Assembly: GCF_017742245.1 (NCBI RefSeq)
Contig: NZ_JAGHKO010000011.1
Span: 753,818 to 817,817 of the forward strand
DNA length: 64,000 nucleotides
Direction: 5' to 3'
Origin: Niastella soli
Lineage (GTDB): Bacteria > Bacteroidota > Bacteroidia > Chitinophagales > Chitinophagaceae
Part shown: in pieces, positions 33,872-43,383 of the stretch
How the letters are laid out: each line of letters opens with the position of its first letter
How positions within the stretch are numbered: position 1 is the first letter of the stretch
Translations under genes and position numbers: made by a program
The notes under the pieces: generated by a model
Database searches by the model: none
Seen by the model: only the letters and a program-made list of their open reading frames with translations
Told to the model about the DNA's origin: nothing

Positions 33872-35700
33872 TGCTTACCACCTATATCTCTATTGGCCCT
33901 GCGCCCATAAAAGATGGCCAATGTACTTTTACTGTTTGGGCGCCTGCGTGTAGCTCTGTAAAGGTGATTGTAAAGACATCACCTGACCATCCCTGGCCAA
34001 TGGAAAAAGGGGAGGGCGGTTACTGGACGGTTACCATTGATCAGGTAACACCGGGGATGGAATACTGGTATCAATTAGATGATAATTTGCTTCGGCCCGA
34101 TCCTGCATCGCACTGGCAGCCAACAGGCGTGCACGGCGCTTCCGCAGTGCCTGATACTTCATTTAACTGGACTGACACCGATTGGCAGGGCATAGAGCTC
34201 GTTGATATGATCTTGTATGAATTACATACCGGCGTCTTTACAGAAGCCGGCAATTTTCTGGGTGTCATCTCCAAATTAGATCACCTGCAAACGCTGGGAA
34301 TAACCGCTATTGAATTGATGCCCATTGCCCAGTTCCCCGGCCATCATAACTGGGGTTATGATGGCGTTTTTCCCTTTGCAATTCATAATGAATATGGCAC
34401 GGCAGCCCATTTAAAAGAGCTGGTAAATGCGGCTCATCAACGGGGCATCGCTGTTATACTCGACGTGGTCTATAACCATGCCGGCCCCGAAGGGAATTAT
34501 CTGCCCGACTTCGGCCCTTACTTTACGGATAAATACAAACTGTTTTGGGGTGGGGCCGTAAATTTCGACGGCGCTGGGTGTGATGGCGTTCGGAATTTTT
34601 TTATTCAGAACGCGCTGATGTGGCTCAATGAATTTCATATAGATGGACTTCGGGTCGATGCGGTACATGCCATCTTCGACAGCAGTGCGCTGCATTTTAT
34701 GGAAGAGCTGACCGCGCAGGTAAGGTTACTGGAACAACGCGTACAAAGAAGAAAGATCCTGATAGCCGAATTTGACCTGAACAATCCGCGTTATATAACC
34801 CCGGTTGCACAGGGTGGTTATGGCATGGATGCGCAATGGGTAGATGAGTTTCACCATGCACTGCATTCGCTTATTACCGGTGAGCAAACCGGGTATTATG
34901 AAGATTTTGGTACCATGGAAGACCTGGCGCGTTCCCTGCAGGATTCTTATGTATATACCGGACAATACTCCAAACATCGCAACAGGCATTTTGGTAGGGT
35001 GCCTGCCAATACAGCATACAATCAATTTATAGCATTTGTACAGAATCACGACCAGGTGGGTAATCGCCTGTTGGGTGACCGGCTAACGGCCACCCTTTCA
35101 CCCGAAGCGCTGAAACTGGCGGCCGCCACGCTGATGTTATCACCCCATGTGCCCTTGTTGTTTATGGGGGAGGAGTATGGCGAAAAAAATCCCTTCCTGT
35201 ACTTTACCAGTCATTCAGATGAAGAATTGATAGCAACCTTATGCGAAGGCCGGCGAAAAGAATTTGCAGTATTTAATTGGGAAGGAGAAGTGCCCAATCC
35301 GCAGGAGGAGGCTATTTTCAATCAATCTAAGATAAGCTGGCGTATTGATGAAGTGCCGGGGTTGTTCAGGTTCTATAAATACCTGATCGCTTTACGAAAG
35401 AACCGACCGGCCCTGCATAATTTCCGGCGCGGGAATGCGGTGCGAAACATTCGCATCCAAAACAGGGTATTGCAATTTGAACGGCATGGCAATGAAGATG
35501 TACTGATCATTTATTTAAATCTTGGAAAAGACCCGGAGCACATCCAATTTGAACATGCCCGTACTAAAGTATTCGATTCTTCCGATGTGGAATGGTATGG
35601 TCCCGGCAGCCTGGCGCCCGCTGTTGTACAGCCGGAACAACCCTTCTTAATAAATCCGTTCTCTGCAATTGTTTTCGAATTACCAAAGGTTGAAGAATAA
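33871..35700 (+). CDS. treZ: malto-oligosyltrehalose trehalohydrolase
   Basis: 609 residues. An N-terminal E-set/CBM48-like domain (ISIGPAPIKDGQCTFTVWAP) precedes a GH13 barrel. The catalytic set is nucleophile Asp263 in GLRVDAVHA, acid Glu300 in LIAEFDLNNP and Asp394 in FVQNHDQVGN. The region GHHNWGYDGVFPFAIHNEYG is typical of TreZ. It releases trehalose from maltooligosyl trehalose made by TreY. It is second in the operon, starting on the last base of the upstream stop, and treY follows 19 bp later. Confidence 0.96.
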   Translation: MLTTYISIGPAPIKDGQCTFTVWAPACSSVKVIVKTSPDHPWPMEKGEGGYWTVTIDQVTPGMEYWYQLDDNLLRPDPASHWQPTGVHGASAVPDTSFNWTDTDWQGIELVDMILYELHTGVFTEAGNFLGVISKLDHLQTLGITAIELMPIAQFPGHHNWGYDGVFPFAIHNEYGTAAHLKELVNAAHQRGIAVILDVVYNHAGPEGNYLPDFGPYFTDKYKLFWGGAVNFDGAGCDGVRNFFIQNALMWLNEFHIDGLRVDAVHAIFDSSALHFMEELTAQVRLLEQRVQRRKILIAEFDLNNPRYITPVAQGGYGMDAQWVDEFHHALHSLITGEQTGYYEDFGTMEDLARSLQDSYVYTGQYSKHRNRHFGRVPANTAYNQFIAFVQNHDQVGNRLLGDRLTATLSPEALKLAAATLMLSPHVPLLFMGEEYGEKNPFLYFTSHSDEELIATLCEGRRKEFAVFNWEGEVPNPQEEAIFNQSKISWRIDEVPGLFRFYKYLIALRKNRPALHNFRRGNAVRNIRIQNRVLQFERHGNEDVLIIYLNLGKDPEHIQFEHARTKVFDSSDVEWYGPGSLAPAVVQPEQPFLINPFSAIVFELPKVEE

Positions 35701-35719
35701 ATAATAAAGTGAATGGTTT

Positions 35720-38389
35720 ATGAGAATACCTGTATCAACTTACCGGTTACAGTTGAATGCCTCATTTAATTTCAGTCATGTAGAAGCACTTATCTCTTAT
35801 TTGCATGAATTGGGTATTTCCACCATTTATGCCAGCCCGTTCTTTACAGCGCCAGCTGGCAGCCTGCATGGTTATGATGTTGCAGATCCTTATACGTTGA
35901 ACAGTGAAATCGGGACCATTGATCAGTTGCAGCGTATTAATGAAGCGTTACATCAAAAAGACATGACCTGGTTACAGGATGTGGTGCCCAATCACATGGT
36001 GTTTGCCATGAGCAACCACCGGCTGGCCGATGTGCTGGAACGGGGGCCGCATTCCCCTTATTATAACTGGTTCGATATCGACTGGCAGCATCCCGATCCC
36101 ATGCTTACCGGAAAGGTACTGACACCCTTCCTGGGAAAATCGCTGTCAGAATGCCTGCAACAACAGGAAATTAAAATAACGCTCAATCAAACAGGTTTTG
36201 TAATAAAATACGGTGAGCAAACCTATCCCTTGTCAACCAGTGCTTATGAGGCCTTATTGGCTTTGTTGCCGCAGGAAACTGCTACGCAGCTGATAATACA
36301 ATTGCAAAAGGAAGCCATGCAGGATTGGCCATTGCTTTCGTGGCGCGAAATAAAGACTTCCCTGGTAAATGCATTTATGGCCAATGCCCAGGGGGTGACG
36401 GAGGTGTACAAACTACTGGACATAATAAACAACGATGCCCGTGTATTACAAAACCTGTTACAGCAACAATATTACCAGCTTTGTTACTGGAAAAATGCCA
36501 ACCAGGTTATTAATTATCGCCGGTTCTTTGCCGTGAACGAACTGATCTCCGTGAACATGGCCAATGAACTGGTTTTTTATGAATACCACCAGTTGTTGCA
36601 CAATCTGTATCGGCAAAAAGACGTGCATGGGTTGCGGATTGACCATATAGATGGACTGGAAGCGCCGCTTGAATATCTAAACCGGCTGCGCCAGCTCTTT
36701 GGTAATGATTGTTATGTGGTGGTAGAAAAAATATTGGAACAACAGGAGCAACTTCCAGGAAACTGGTCCGTGCAGGGCACCACCGGTTATGAGTTTACTG
36801 CACAGATCAGTTGGTTGTTGACCGATATAACGGGCGCCCGCCAGTTGAAAACTTATTATCAAACCCTTTTTCCGAAGACGCCGGATTACAAGACCATCAT
36901 TTTCGAAAAGAAACGGAACTTTCTGGAGACCTATATGGTAGGGGAATGGGATAACCTGGTGCGGCGTTTATATACGTTGCAACTGGTTCCCGAAACGGTA
37001 AAATCGGAGGATACCAAACAGGCGCTGGCACTGTTTATGTGCTGTTTGCCGGTGTACCGGTTGTATCCCGGTGAAGAACCTCCCAATGGCCAGGCACCCG
37101 AAATTATCAACGACACTTTTAAAGAAGCCATGGCAAGGGGCCCGGAATGGAAGGATGCCTTGCGATCATTGCAAACCATCTTTACCATCGATGAAAACGA
37201 TAAAAGCGTGAACCTGCGCCGCCTGGAGTTTCAAAAACGGTTGATGCAGTTTACCGGTCCGCTCATGGCCAAAGGCGTGGAGGATACAACCTTTTACGTG
37301 TACAATGCCCTGTTAGGACATAATGAAGTAGGGGACGCCCCCGACAGAGATGAATATACAGTGGCCGACTTTCACCAATGGATGCGGCAACGACAACAAC
37401 AATTCCCTTTTTCATTAAATACCACTTCTACTCATGATACCAAACGCGGCGAGGATGGTCGCTTGCGCGTGAATGCGCTCACGTGGTTTGTGCCCGAATG
37501 GCAACAGGTAAATGAGCAATGGCGATTGATCAATGCTTCGTGTAAAGAAAGCTGTGACGGGCATTCGCTGCCCGGGAGTGAGGATGAATATTTTATTTAT
37601 CAATCCCTCCTTGCCGGTTTTCCTGCTGATGAGCGGGTCACCCCCGAATATCTTGACCGGTTGAAGGCTTATTATATAAAATCGATCCGCGAAGCAAAGT
37701 TGTTTACCAACTGGCAGACACCCGATATCCGGTATGAAGAAGCAGGGTGCCGGTTCATAGAAAAGATGCTGTCAACACAGCATAATTTTCTAAAAAGCTT
37801 TCTGCCATTTTTTAGAAAGATAGTCACCACCACTCAAGTTTTGTCATTAACACAAACACTGGTGAAGATCACGGCACCGGGCGTGCCGGATATTTACCAG
37901 GGCAGTGAAGGCTGGAATACCAGTTATGTAGACCCGGATAACCGGCAGCCGGTTGATTTTGACATATTTAAACAATATGTAATAGCCTTAAAAGAAGAGG
38001 AACGGAAGGGCTGGACAGCTGTATTAAAGTTGGTGAAGGATAAAAGAGGTGAAGGAGGGGAGAAATTTTATGTTACCTGGAAGGCCCTGCAATGCCGGCG
38101 CGACATGGCGGCCGTTTTTTTGCATGGCGACTATATACCCTTGTATACTACCAGTAATTGTGGAATTATTGCCTATGCAAGGCGCTATAAAAATGAATGG
38201 GTACTGATAATAGCACCGGTTGCTATCAATGAAGCCCTTACCAATTGCTCTATTACCCTGCCAAACGACGCCCCGGTACAATGGAAAAATATCTTTACCG
38301 GTGAAATGGTCGAAACAACAGGCGAATTACCAATACATACCCTATTCAACAATTTCCCGGTTTTATTGCTCACCGGAGAAGTTAAATAA
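35720..38389 (+). CDS. treY: malto-oligosyltrehalose synthase
   Basis: 889 residues, GH13 family. The start RIPVSTYRLQLNASFNF and the site ASPFFTAPAGSLHGYDV are diagnostic of TreY. Catalytic residues: Asp308 in GLRIDHIDGLEAP, Glu336 in VVVEKILEQ, Asp573 in TSTHDTKRGED. It converts the reducing-end alpha-1,4 bond of maltodextrins into the alpha,alpha-1,1 bond. It sits between treZ and glgX, with 9 bp to the next gene. Confidence 0.96.
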   Translation: MRIPVSTYRLQLNASFNFSHVEALISYLHELGISTIYASPFFTAPAGSLHGYDVADPYTLNSEIGTIDQLQRINEALHQKDMTWLQDVVPNHMVFAMSNHRLADVLERGPHSPYYNWFDIDWQHPDPMLTGKVLTPFLGKSLSECLQQQEIKITLNQTGFVIKYGEQTYPLSTSAYEALLALLPQETATQLIIQLQKEAMQDWPLLSWREIKTSLVNAFMANAQGVTEVYKLLDIINNDARVLQNLLQQQYYQLCYWKNANQVINYRRFFAVNELISVNMANELVFYEYHQLLHNLYRQKDVHGLRIDHIDGLEAPLEYLNRLRQLFGNDCYVVVEKILEQQEQLPGNWSVQGTTGYEFTAQISWLLTDITGARQLKTYYQTLFPKTPDYKTIIFEKKRNFLETYMVGEWDNLVRRLYTLQLVPETVKSEDTKQALALFMCCLPVYRLYPGEEPPNGQAPEIINDTFKEAMARGPEWKDALRSLQTIFTIDENDKSVNLRRLEFQKRLMQFTGPLMAKGVEDTTFYVYNALLGHNEVGDAPDRDEYTVADFHQWMRQRQQQFPFSLNTTSTHDTKRGEDGRLRVNALTWFVPEWQQVNEQWRLINASCKESCDGHSLPGSEDEYFIYQSLLAGFPADERVTPEYLDRLKAYYIKSIREAKLFTNWQTPDIRYEEAGCRFIEKMLSTQHNFLKSFLPFFRKIVTTTQVLSLTQTLVKITAPGVPDIYQGSEGWNTSYVDPDNRQPVDFDIFKQYVIALKEEERKGWTAVLKLVKDKRGEGGEKFYVTWKALQCRRDMAAVFLHGDYIPLYTTSNCGIIAYARRYKNEWVLIIAPVAINEALTNCSITLPNDAPVQWKNIFTGEMVETTGELPIHTLFNNFPVLLLTGEVK

Positions 38390-38398
38390 TTACTTATT

Positions 38399-40546
38399 AT
38401 GATTGCGGAAAAAAAATTAGGGACGATGCCGTCAGGCATTTATCCGGGAAAGGCGTTTCCGTTGGGATCAACGTACGATGGGAAAGGTGTTAATTTTGCT
38501 ATTTACAGCGAACATGCAGAGGAAGTAGAATTATGCCTGTTCGAAGACCTGGACAGTAAAACAGAATTTGTAAAAATAAAGCTCAAGGAACGGGAACACC
38601 ACGTATGGCATATCTATGTGGCCGATCTGAAACCCGGGCAATTATATGGTTACCGCGTACACGGGCTGTATGACCCCGATGATGGCAAACGTTTTAATTC
38701 CAATAAATTATTGCTCGATCCCTATGCCAAGGCGCTCTCAGGCCTCATAGACTGGCACGACAGTGTGTTTAGTTATAAGATGGGCCAGGATGACCTGAGC
38801 CTTAATGGTATGGATAGCGCGCCTTATATGCCGCGCTCGGTCGTAATAGACACGCAATTCGATTGGGAGAATGTACAGCCGCCCAAGATCCCGTACGACC
38901 AGTCGGTGATATATGAAGTGCATGTAAAAGAGTTTACCAAACTACATCCCGATGTTCCCGAAGAATTGCGCGGCACCTATTCCGGGTTGGCGCATCCGGC
39001 AACAATAAATTATTTTAAAAGCCTCGGAATAACCGCCATTGAGCTGATGCCCGTACATCATTTTGTAGCCGACCGCCACCTGGTTGAAAAAGGGTTGACC
39101 AATTTCTGGGGGTATAACACCATCGGCTTTTTTGCACCGGATGTACGCTATGCTTCCAGTGGTGTAAAAGGCGAACAGGTCACCGAATTTAAAAACATGG
39201 TGAAGGAACTGCATAAAGCAGGAATTGAAGTGATCCTCGATGTGGTATATAACCATACGGCCGAAGGAAACCACATGGGCCCTACGCTGTCGTTCAAGGG
39301 CATCGATAATGAGGCATACTACCGCCTTACGGAAGATAAGCGGTTTTATATGGATTATACCGGTACCGGCAATACGCTTAATGCCAATTTGCCAGGGGTG
39401 CTGCGACTGATCATGGACAGCTTACGGTATTGGATCACAGATATGCAGGTAGATGGGTTCCGGTTCGATCTGGCCGCCACACTTGCCCGTGAGTTACACG
39501 ATGTGAACCGCCTGAGCGCTTTCTTTGATATTATTTATCAGGACCCACTCATTTCACAGGTGAAGTTAATAGCCGAACCCTGGGATGTGGGCGAAGGCGG
39601 TTACCAGGTAGGGAAGTTTCCACCCGGCTGGGTTGAATGGAATGGTAAGTACCGCGACTGTATGCGTGACTACTGGCGTGGTGGCGATAGCATGCTGACC
39701 GAATTTGCCGAACGTTTCACCGGAAGTGCCGATCTGTATCAAAGCGATTACCGGTTTCCTACCGCCAGCGTGAATTTTATTACCGCCCATGATGGTTTTA
39801 CCCTCAATGACCTGGTATCCTATAATGAAAAGCACAATGAAGCCAATGGAGAAGACAATAAGGATGGTGATAATAGTAACCACAGCTGGAATTGTGGGGT
39901 AGAAGGGCCAACGGAAGAGAAGGGAATAACCGACCTGCGCGAACGGCAAAAACGCAACCTGCTCACCACCTTGCTGCTGTCACAAGGCGTGCCCATGATC
40001 TTAAGTGGCGATGAAATAAGCCGTACCAAGAACGGGAACAATAATACCTATTGCCAGGATAATGAAATTTCCTGGATCGATTGGAAAAAAGCCGATACCG
40101 GATTACTGGAATTTACCCGGCAGTTGATCCACTGGCGCCGGAATCATCCGGTGTTTTGCCGCCGTCGGTGGTTCAGGGGGCATTTGATAAAAGAGATCAA
40201 TTTAAAAGATATCGAGTGGTTCCTGCCCGATGGTAAAGAGGTAAAAGATGATATGTATCAAACCGGGGTGGCGCGCTCACTGGCCACTTATCTGAACGGG
40301 GCCGATCTGGATATGATCAGTGCCATGGGCGAAAAGATCACCGATGATAATTTTTATGTGATCTTTAATAGCACGGCAGACCCGGTTCAATTTAAATTGC
40401 CACCGGCTAATTATGCCGAAAGCTGGAAGGAAGTGATCAATACGGTAAAAGATACGGTAAATGCGGATGGTACAACCTATAATTCGGGTGATACGGTTAC
40501 GGCTGAAGGCCGCTCGGTTATTTTATTGCATAATCCCACTAGCTAG
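38399..40546 (+). CDS. glgX: glycogen debranching enzyme, GlgX/TreX type
   Basis: 715 residues. CBM48 at the N-terminus (GSTYDGKGVNFAIYSEHAEE), then a GH13_11 isoamylase barrel. Catalytic residues are Asp357 in GFRFDLAATL, Glu393 in LIAEPWDVGEGGYQ and Asp465 in ITAHDGFTLNDLVSYNEKHN. It hydrolyses alpha-1,6 branches to free linear chains for TreY. Being directly behind treY it acts as TreX, completing a glycogen-to-trehalose route. No glycogen synthase genes are in the window. Confidence 0.95.
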   Translation: MIAEKKLGTMPSGIYPGKAFPLGSTYDGKGVNFAIYSEHAEEVELCLFEDLDSKTEFVKIKLKEREHHVWHIYVADLKPGQLYGYRVHGLYDPDDGKRFNSNKLLLDPYAKALSGLIDWHDSVFSYKMGQDDLSLNGMDSAPYMPRSVVIDTQFDWENVQPPKIPYDQSVIYEVHVKEFTKLHPDVPEELRGTYSGLAHPATINYFKSLGITAIELMPVHHFVADRHLVEKGLTNFWGYNTIGFFAPDVRYASSGVKGEQVTEFKNMVKELHKAGIEVILDVVYNHTAEGNHMGPTLSFKGIDNEAYYRLTEDKRFYMDYTGTGNTLNANLPGVLRLIMDSLRYWITDMQVDGFRFDLAATLARELHDVNRLSAFFDIIYQDPLISQVKLIAEPWDVGEGGYQVGKFPPGWVEWNGKYRDCMRDYWRGGDSMLTEFAERFTGSADLYQSDYRFPTASVNFITAHDGFTLNDLVSYNEKHNEANGEDNKDGDNSNHSWNCGVEGPTEEKGITDLRERQKRNLLTTLLLSQGVPMILSGDEISRTKNGNNNTYCQDNEISWIDWKKADTGLLEFTRQLIHWRRNHPVFCRRRWFRGHLIKEINLKDIEWFLPDGKEVKDDMYQTGVARSLATYLNGADLDMISAMGEKITDDNFYVIFNSTADPVQFKLPPANYAESWKEVINTVKDTVNADGTTYNSGDTVTAEGRSVILLHNPTS

Positions 40547-40581
40547 TGGCTGCCTTAAAATACAATTATTGGTAAGTTGGC

Positions 40582-40704
40582 TTATCGGTCGTGAATCCCG
40601 TCTTCACCGATGCGTTCCCCTTTTCTTGCTTTGTTAGCTACTATTATGATAAAAACAATTACCGCTAAAACCACCAATATCCCAACAAAAAACATCTCAA
40701 TCAT
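40582..40704 (-). CDS. 40-residue single-span membrane peptide
   Basis: A short frame starts MIEMFFVGILVVLAVIVFII, continues with a few more hydrophobic residues and then ANKARKGERIGEDG, ending HDR. The hydrophobic stretch (about residues 4-23) is long enough to cross the membrane, and the basic-then-acidic tail would be cytoplasmic by the positive-inside rule. Peptides of this kind are common and often unannotated in Bacteroidota. It is the likely first gene of, or a separate unit before, the lipoprotein gene upstream on the same strand, whose ATG lies about 1 kb further. Confidence 0.6.
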   Translation of the reverse strand: MIEMFFVGILVVLAVIVFIIIVANKARKGERIGEDGIHDR

Positions 40705-40722
40705 ACATCTAGGTTTTGATAA

Positions 40723-41697
40723 TTATTCAATCTTCAGCTTGTAAATAGCATAGGGTGCGATACGTTTATTTACGCCTTCATTGTATTCCGGTTGCTTTTG
40801 GATCTGTGAACAGCTGATGTACAACCAGCCATCTTTCGAAATGGAATAACTGTCTGGCCAGATAAGGTTGGCATCTACGGTCACTGTTTCCATTTTAAGG
40901 TCGGGGGTAATACGCAGGATAGCATATTTACGCATGTCGCCTATGTACAGGTTACCTTTCTGGTCAAAGATCATTCCGTCGGTGGGGGCAAAATGGCCAA
41001 GGTCTTCTACCTGGCTGCCCAATTGGGCGCTGTTCATGGTTTCATTACGCAGGTATTCGGTGCGAATACGATAAAGCTTGTCATCAGTAAGTGGTTTATA
41101 ATACAGCCATTCGCCATCGGGCGTTAATGCAATGCCATCTGAATTGATCTTTACCGGCTGTCCGTTCTTCACTAATTCCCGCCCGTCGATAATGAATGTG
41201 AAATTGGGATCGCTTTTGGTAGAGTAGTGTTCCTGCAACACCTGTCGCATGTTGCCGGTAGCCAGGTTTACCACCACAATACCGCCTTCGCTGCTATTGG
41301 TGAGGTAGGCAAACTGATGTTGGTCATCTATCTGCACGTTTTTAATATGGCTGGTGGCAGCTGTCATTCCATCAAATGAATAAGTCTTTTCAGTGGTGTT
41401 GTTGTTCAAGTTTATTTTTACCAGTTTATGGCTGTTAGCGTAATCGGTCACTGCCCATAGATTGTTCACCTCATCGGCAAACAGGGCCTGTGCAAGAAAA
41501 TGCTTGTCATGCACTTCCGGGGCCCAGTTGTAATTGGTGAACAAACGACCATCGGTCGAAATGGCCACCCCGGTCAATTGAAATGTATCGTCTGTGATCA
41601 CGGTTGTCAATTGCGGCTTTTCCGGTTCACAGGGGAATTTATTGCAGGCGGTAATGCCAATTGTGTAACAAATAATGAATAAGCTTGAACGGATCAT
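40723..41697 (-). CDS. lipoprotein, beta-propeller (major royal jelly protein/yellow-like)
   Basis: 324 residues. The signal peptide with lipobox is GITACN (Cys18). The body is a six-bladed propeller resembling the MRJP/SMP-30-like families: TGVAISTDGRLFTNYNW, LWAVTDYANSHKLVKINL, SDGIALTPDGEWLYYKPL and LGHFAPTDGMIFDQKGNLYI, with a closing PDSYSISKDGWLYISCSQI. In this family the SDGIALTPDG segment usually lines the central channel. Substrate unknown; it would be tethered to a membrane facing the periplasm. The 40-residue peptide gene lies downstream. Confidence 0.86.
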   Translation of the reverse strand: MIRSSLFIICYTIGITACNKFPCEPEKPQLTTVITDDTFQLTGVAISTDGRLFTNYNWAPEVHDKHFLAQALFADEVNNLWAVTDYANSHKLVKINLNNNTTEKTYSFDGMTAATSHIKNVQIDDQHQFAYLTNSSEGGIVVVNLATGNMRQVLQEHYSTKSDPNFTFIIDGRELVKNGQPVKINSDGIALTPDGEWLYYKPLTDDKLYRIRTEYLRNETMNSAQLGSQVEDLGHFAPTDGMIFDQKGNLYIGDMRKYAILRITPDLKMETVTVDANLIWPDSYSISKDGWLYISCSQIQKQPEYNEGVNKRIAPYAIYKLKIE

Positions 41698-41727
41698 AAA
41701 GCAGTTTTAATAATTTATACAGAAAGT

Positions 41728-42366
41728 TCAGTGTTCTTTTGCATGTAATAATCCATGCGTTAATGCCTTCCATTGCAGGTTGGCCAGCCCCAGCTGGGCG
41801 CCGATGTAAATAAACCAGTTCCGGATACGGGTAAACAGATTCTGACTCTTGAGATTGCTGTGTTCATTCCTGCCAAAGACCGCCGCCATAATGGTCAATT
41901 GTTTACGAAAGATCACAAAGGTTGAAGTGGCGGGATAGTCAAAAAAATGGGTAGGTCCCATGTTGCTGGTTAAAGGATTAGCGCACGTTCTTACGGTAAT
42001 AAAGGTCAACTGTTGTTCCACGCCTGATTTTTCACCTGACTGTAATACCTGCACCCAGTCACCACCATCTGCATCGGGATTGCCAGGTCCCGGGATATTG
42101 ATGCGCAGATAATCGTTTTTTTGAACTGGCCGGTTTATCGCATTACCCGCAGCATCAAATAATTGAAAACTGGCAGTGGCTTTCCCGGCATACTCATTCC
42201 ATCGGTTCACATTTACCAGTCGTGCCGCAGCAGTGTAGTAACATTCTTTGGCATGTGTAGGGTTTCGGCACTCGATGTTGCTGTGTGTAAATGAAGACCG
42301 ACCGGTTTGCTGTGCCGGTACTACTTCAATAAGCCAGGGGTCTTTCATTGCCTCTTTGTTACGCAT
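41728..42366 (-). CDS. hypothetical protein
   Basis: 212 residues, not recognised. No signal peptide. Features: KDPWLIEVVPAQQTGRSSF, a beta-rich middle (KATASFQLFDAAGNAINRPV, NDYLRINIPGPGNPDADGGD), and a C-terminal helical part (FTRIRNWFIYIGAQLGLANL). It lies 30 bp upstream of the lipoprotein gene on the same strand, so the two probably form an operon. The start ATG is the first possible one; a second Met at residue 7 is an alternative. Confidence 0.7.
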   Translation of the reverse strand: MRNKEAMKDPWLIEVVPAQQTGRSSFTHSNIECRNPTHAKECYYTAAARLVNVNRWNEYAGKATASFQLFDAAGNAINRPVQKNDYLRINIPGPGNPDADGGDWVQVLQSGEKSGVEQQLTFITVRTCANPLTSNMGPTHFFDYPATSTFVIFRKQLTIMAAVFGRNEHSNLKSQNLFTRIRNWFIYIGAQLGLANLQWKALTHGLLHAKEH

Positions 42367-42752
42367 TGTAATGTCATCTGTAGTTTGATTGCTTTATCAA
42401 TACCATTGCCATTGCGATGCCACTGGAAACAGAACTTAACCTTCAGGATACTAATGTTGAAATGAAAGGAGAAATCAGAGCGTGAACAATTTATTTGCAA
42501 ACGGTTGTAGCGCCGTTGTATTGACAAGATAACAAAATACATTAAGGAAAAAAAATATTCAGACTGTATCGCAACGTTCTGTAACTTTATAAGGGCATAA
42601 TTTTTTGTGTTATTCCAATCTCCTCAACAGCCTCTTTTATAGCAGACATACATAATGGTAAAATAATAACCGGGCTTGGCTGTGTTCACCGTCTCCTGAG
42701 GGGTGGATTATTGTGTTATAAATATAAACATCAAAAATGAAAATTGAAGCGT
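42367..42752. other. gene-free divergent region
   Basis: 386 bases between divergent hypotheticals. I see AT-rich stretches, an AACGG/CCGTT imperfect hairpin near 42500-42517 and no coding frame or exact -7 box. Confidence 0.4.
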
Positions 42753-43037
42753 ATGGAAGAGATAGTATCAATAGAATTTGAGTATAAACAAAAAACATAT
42801 TTCGCATTGGCCCGCATAAAAGAAAAGGGCGATCATAATGAATACCATATTACCGTCATGAATGGTGCACTGGAACAAAAATTATACGGTAATCATGTTT
42901 TTTTGGAGGAAGCGGGTTGGATCTCAATAAGTCCGCTTCCGGAAAACAGGACCGGTCAGTTAAGGCTTGCGGTGGGCCTGGCTTTGTGCAAACACTTTAA
43001 CAAACCGCATCATTTAGAAGTGAAAACAGTGCACTAA
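42753..43037 (+). CDS. small hypothetical protein
   Basis: 94 residues from the ATG at 42753 (an in-frame TTG lies 9 bases earlier). Sequence pattern VSIEFEYKQKTYFALARIKEK, EYHITVMNGALEQKLYGNHV, WISISPLPENRTGQLRLAVG. It is probably a small beta-sheet with a C-terminal helix, cytoplasmic. Function unknown. A strong terminator directly follows, which supports it as a real transcription unit. Confidence 0.72.
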   Translation: MEEIVSIEFEYKQKTYFALARIKEKGDHNEYHITVMNGALEQKLYGNHVFLEEAGWISISPLPENRTGQLRLAVGLALCKHFNKPHHLEVKTVH

Positions 43038-43041
43038 AAAG

Positions 43042-43075
43042 AACAGTCCCGGCAGTAACGCCGGGACTGTTTTAT
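43042..43075 (+). terminator. Rho-independent terminator
   Basis: ACAGTCCCGGC-AGTAAC-GCCGGGACTGT then TTTT, starting 5 bases after the preceding stop codon. Confidence 0.92.
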
Positions 43076-43112
43076 TAATGTAGAAACCGTGTCACGGTTG
43101 GGATTAAAGTAA

Positions 43113-43196
43113 TTAAATAGTAGGCATGCCGCCTGTTACCTGTACAGTAGCGCCCGACATATAACTCGCTTCCTCGGAGGCAAGGAAGTGTGTTTA
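43113..43196 (-). pseudogene. C-terminal remnant of a short-chain dehydrogenase
   Basis: The minus strand reads THFLASEEASYMSGATVQVT then GGMPTI and a stop (43113-43115). This is the usual SDR C-terminus (FLAS-x-EASY-xx-GA-xx-VxGG). In-frame stops come directly upstream and no other SDR parts follow within the gap, so about 230 codons are gone. It is unrelated in orientation to the intact SDR 190 bp away. Confidence 0.85.
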
Positions 43197-43383
43197 GCTA
43201 TTAGTCGGAGATTGCCCATTGCCTTTCCCTGGCATATGCTTTGCCGCGATATAAGTACTCCTGCCAATTGCAGTTTGTTATATAAAGCTCACGAATTGTA
43301 TAAGGACCCGGCAGGAAGCGGGGAAATTAATTCTTTCTAATACATCTTTTCTGTCGGGTATTTTTTTACTCAAATAAATTATT

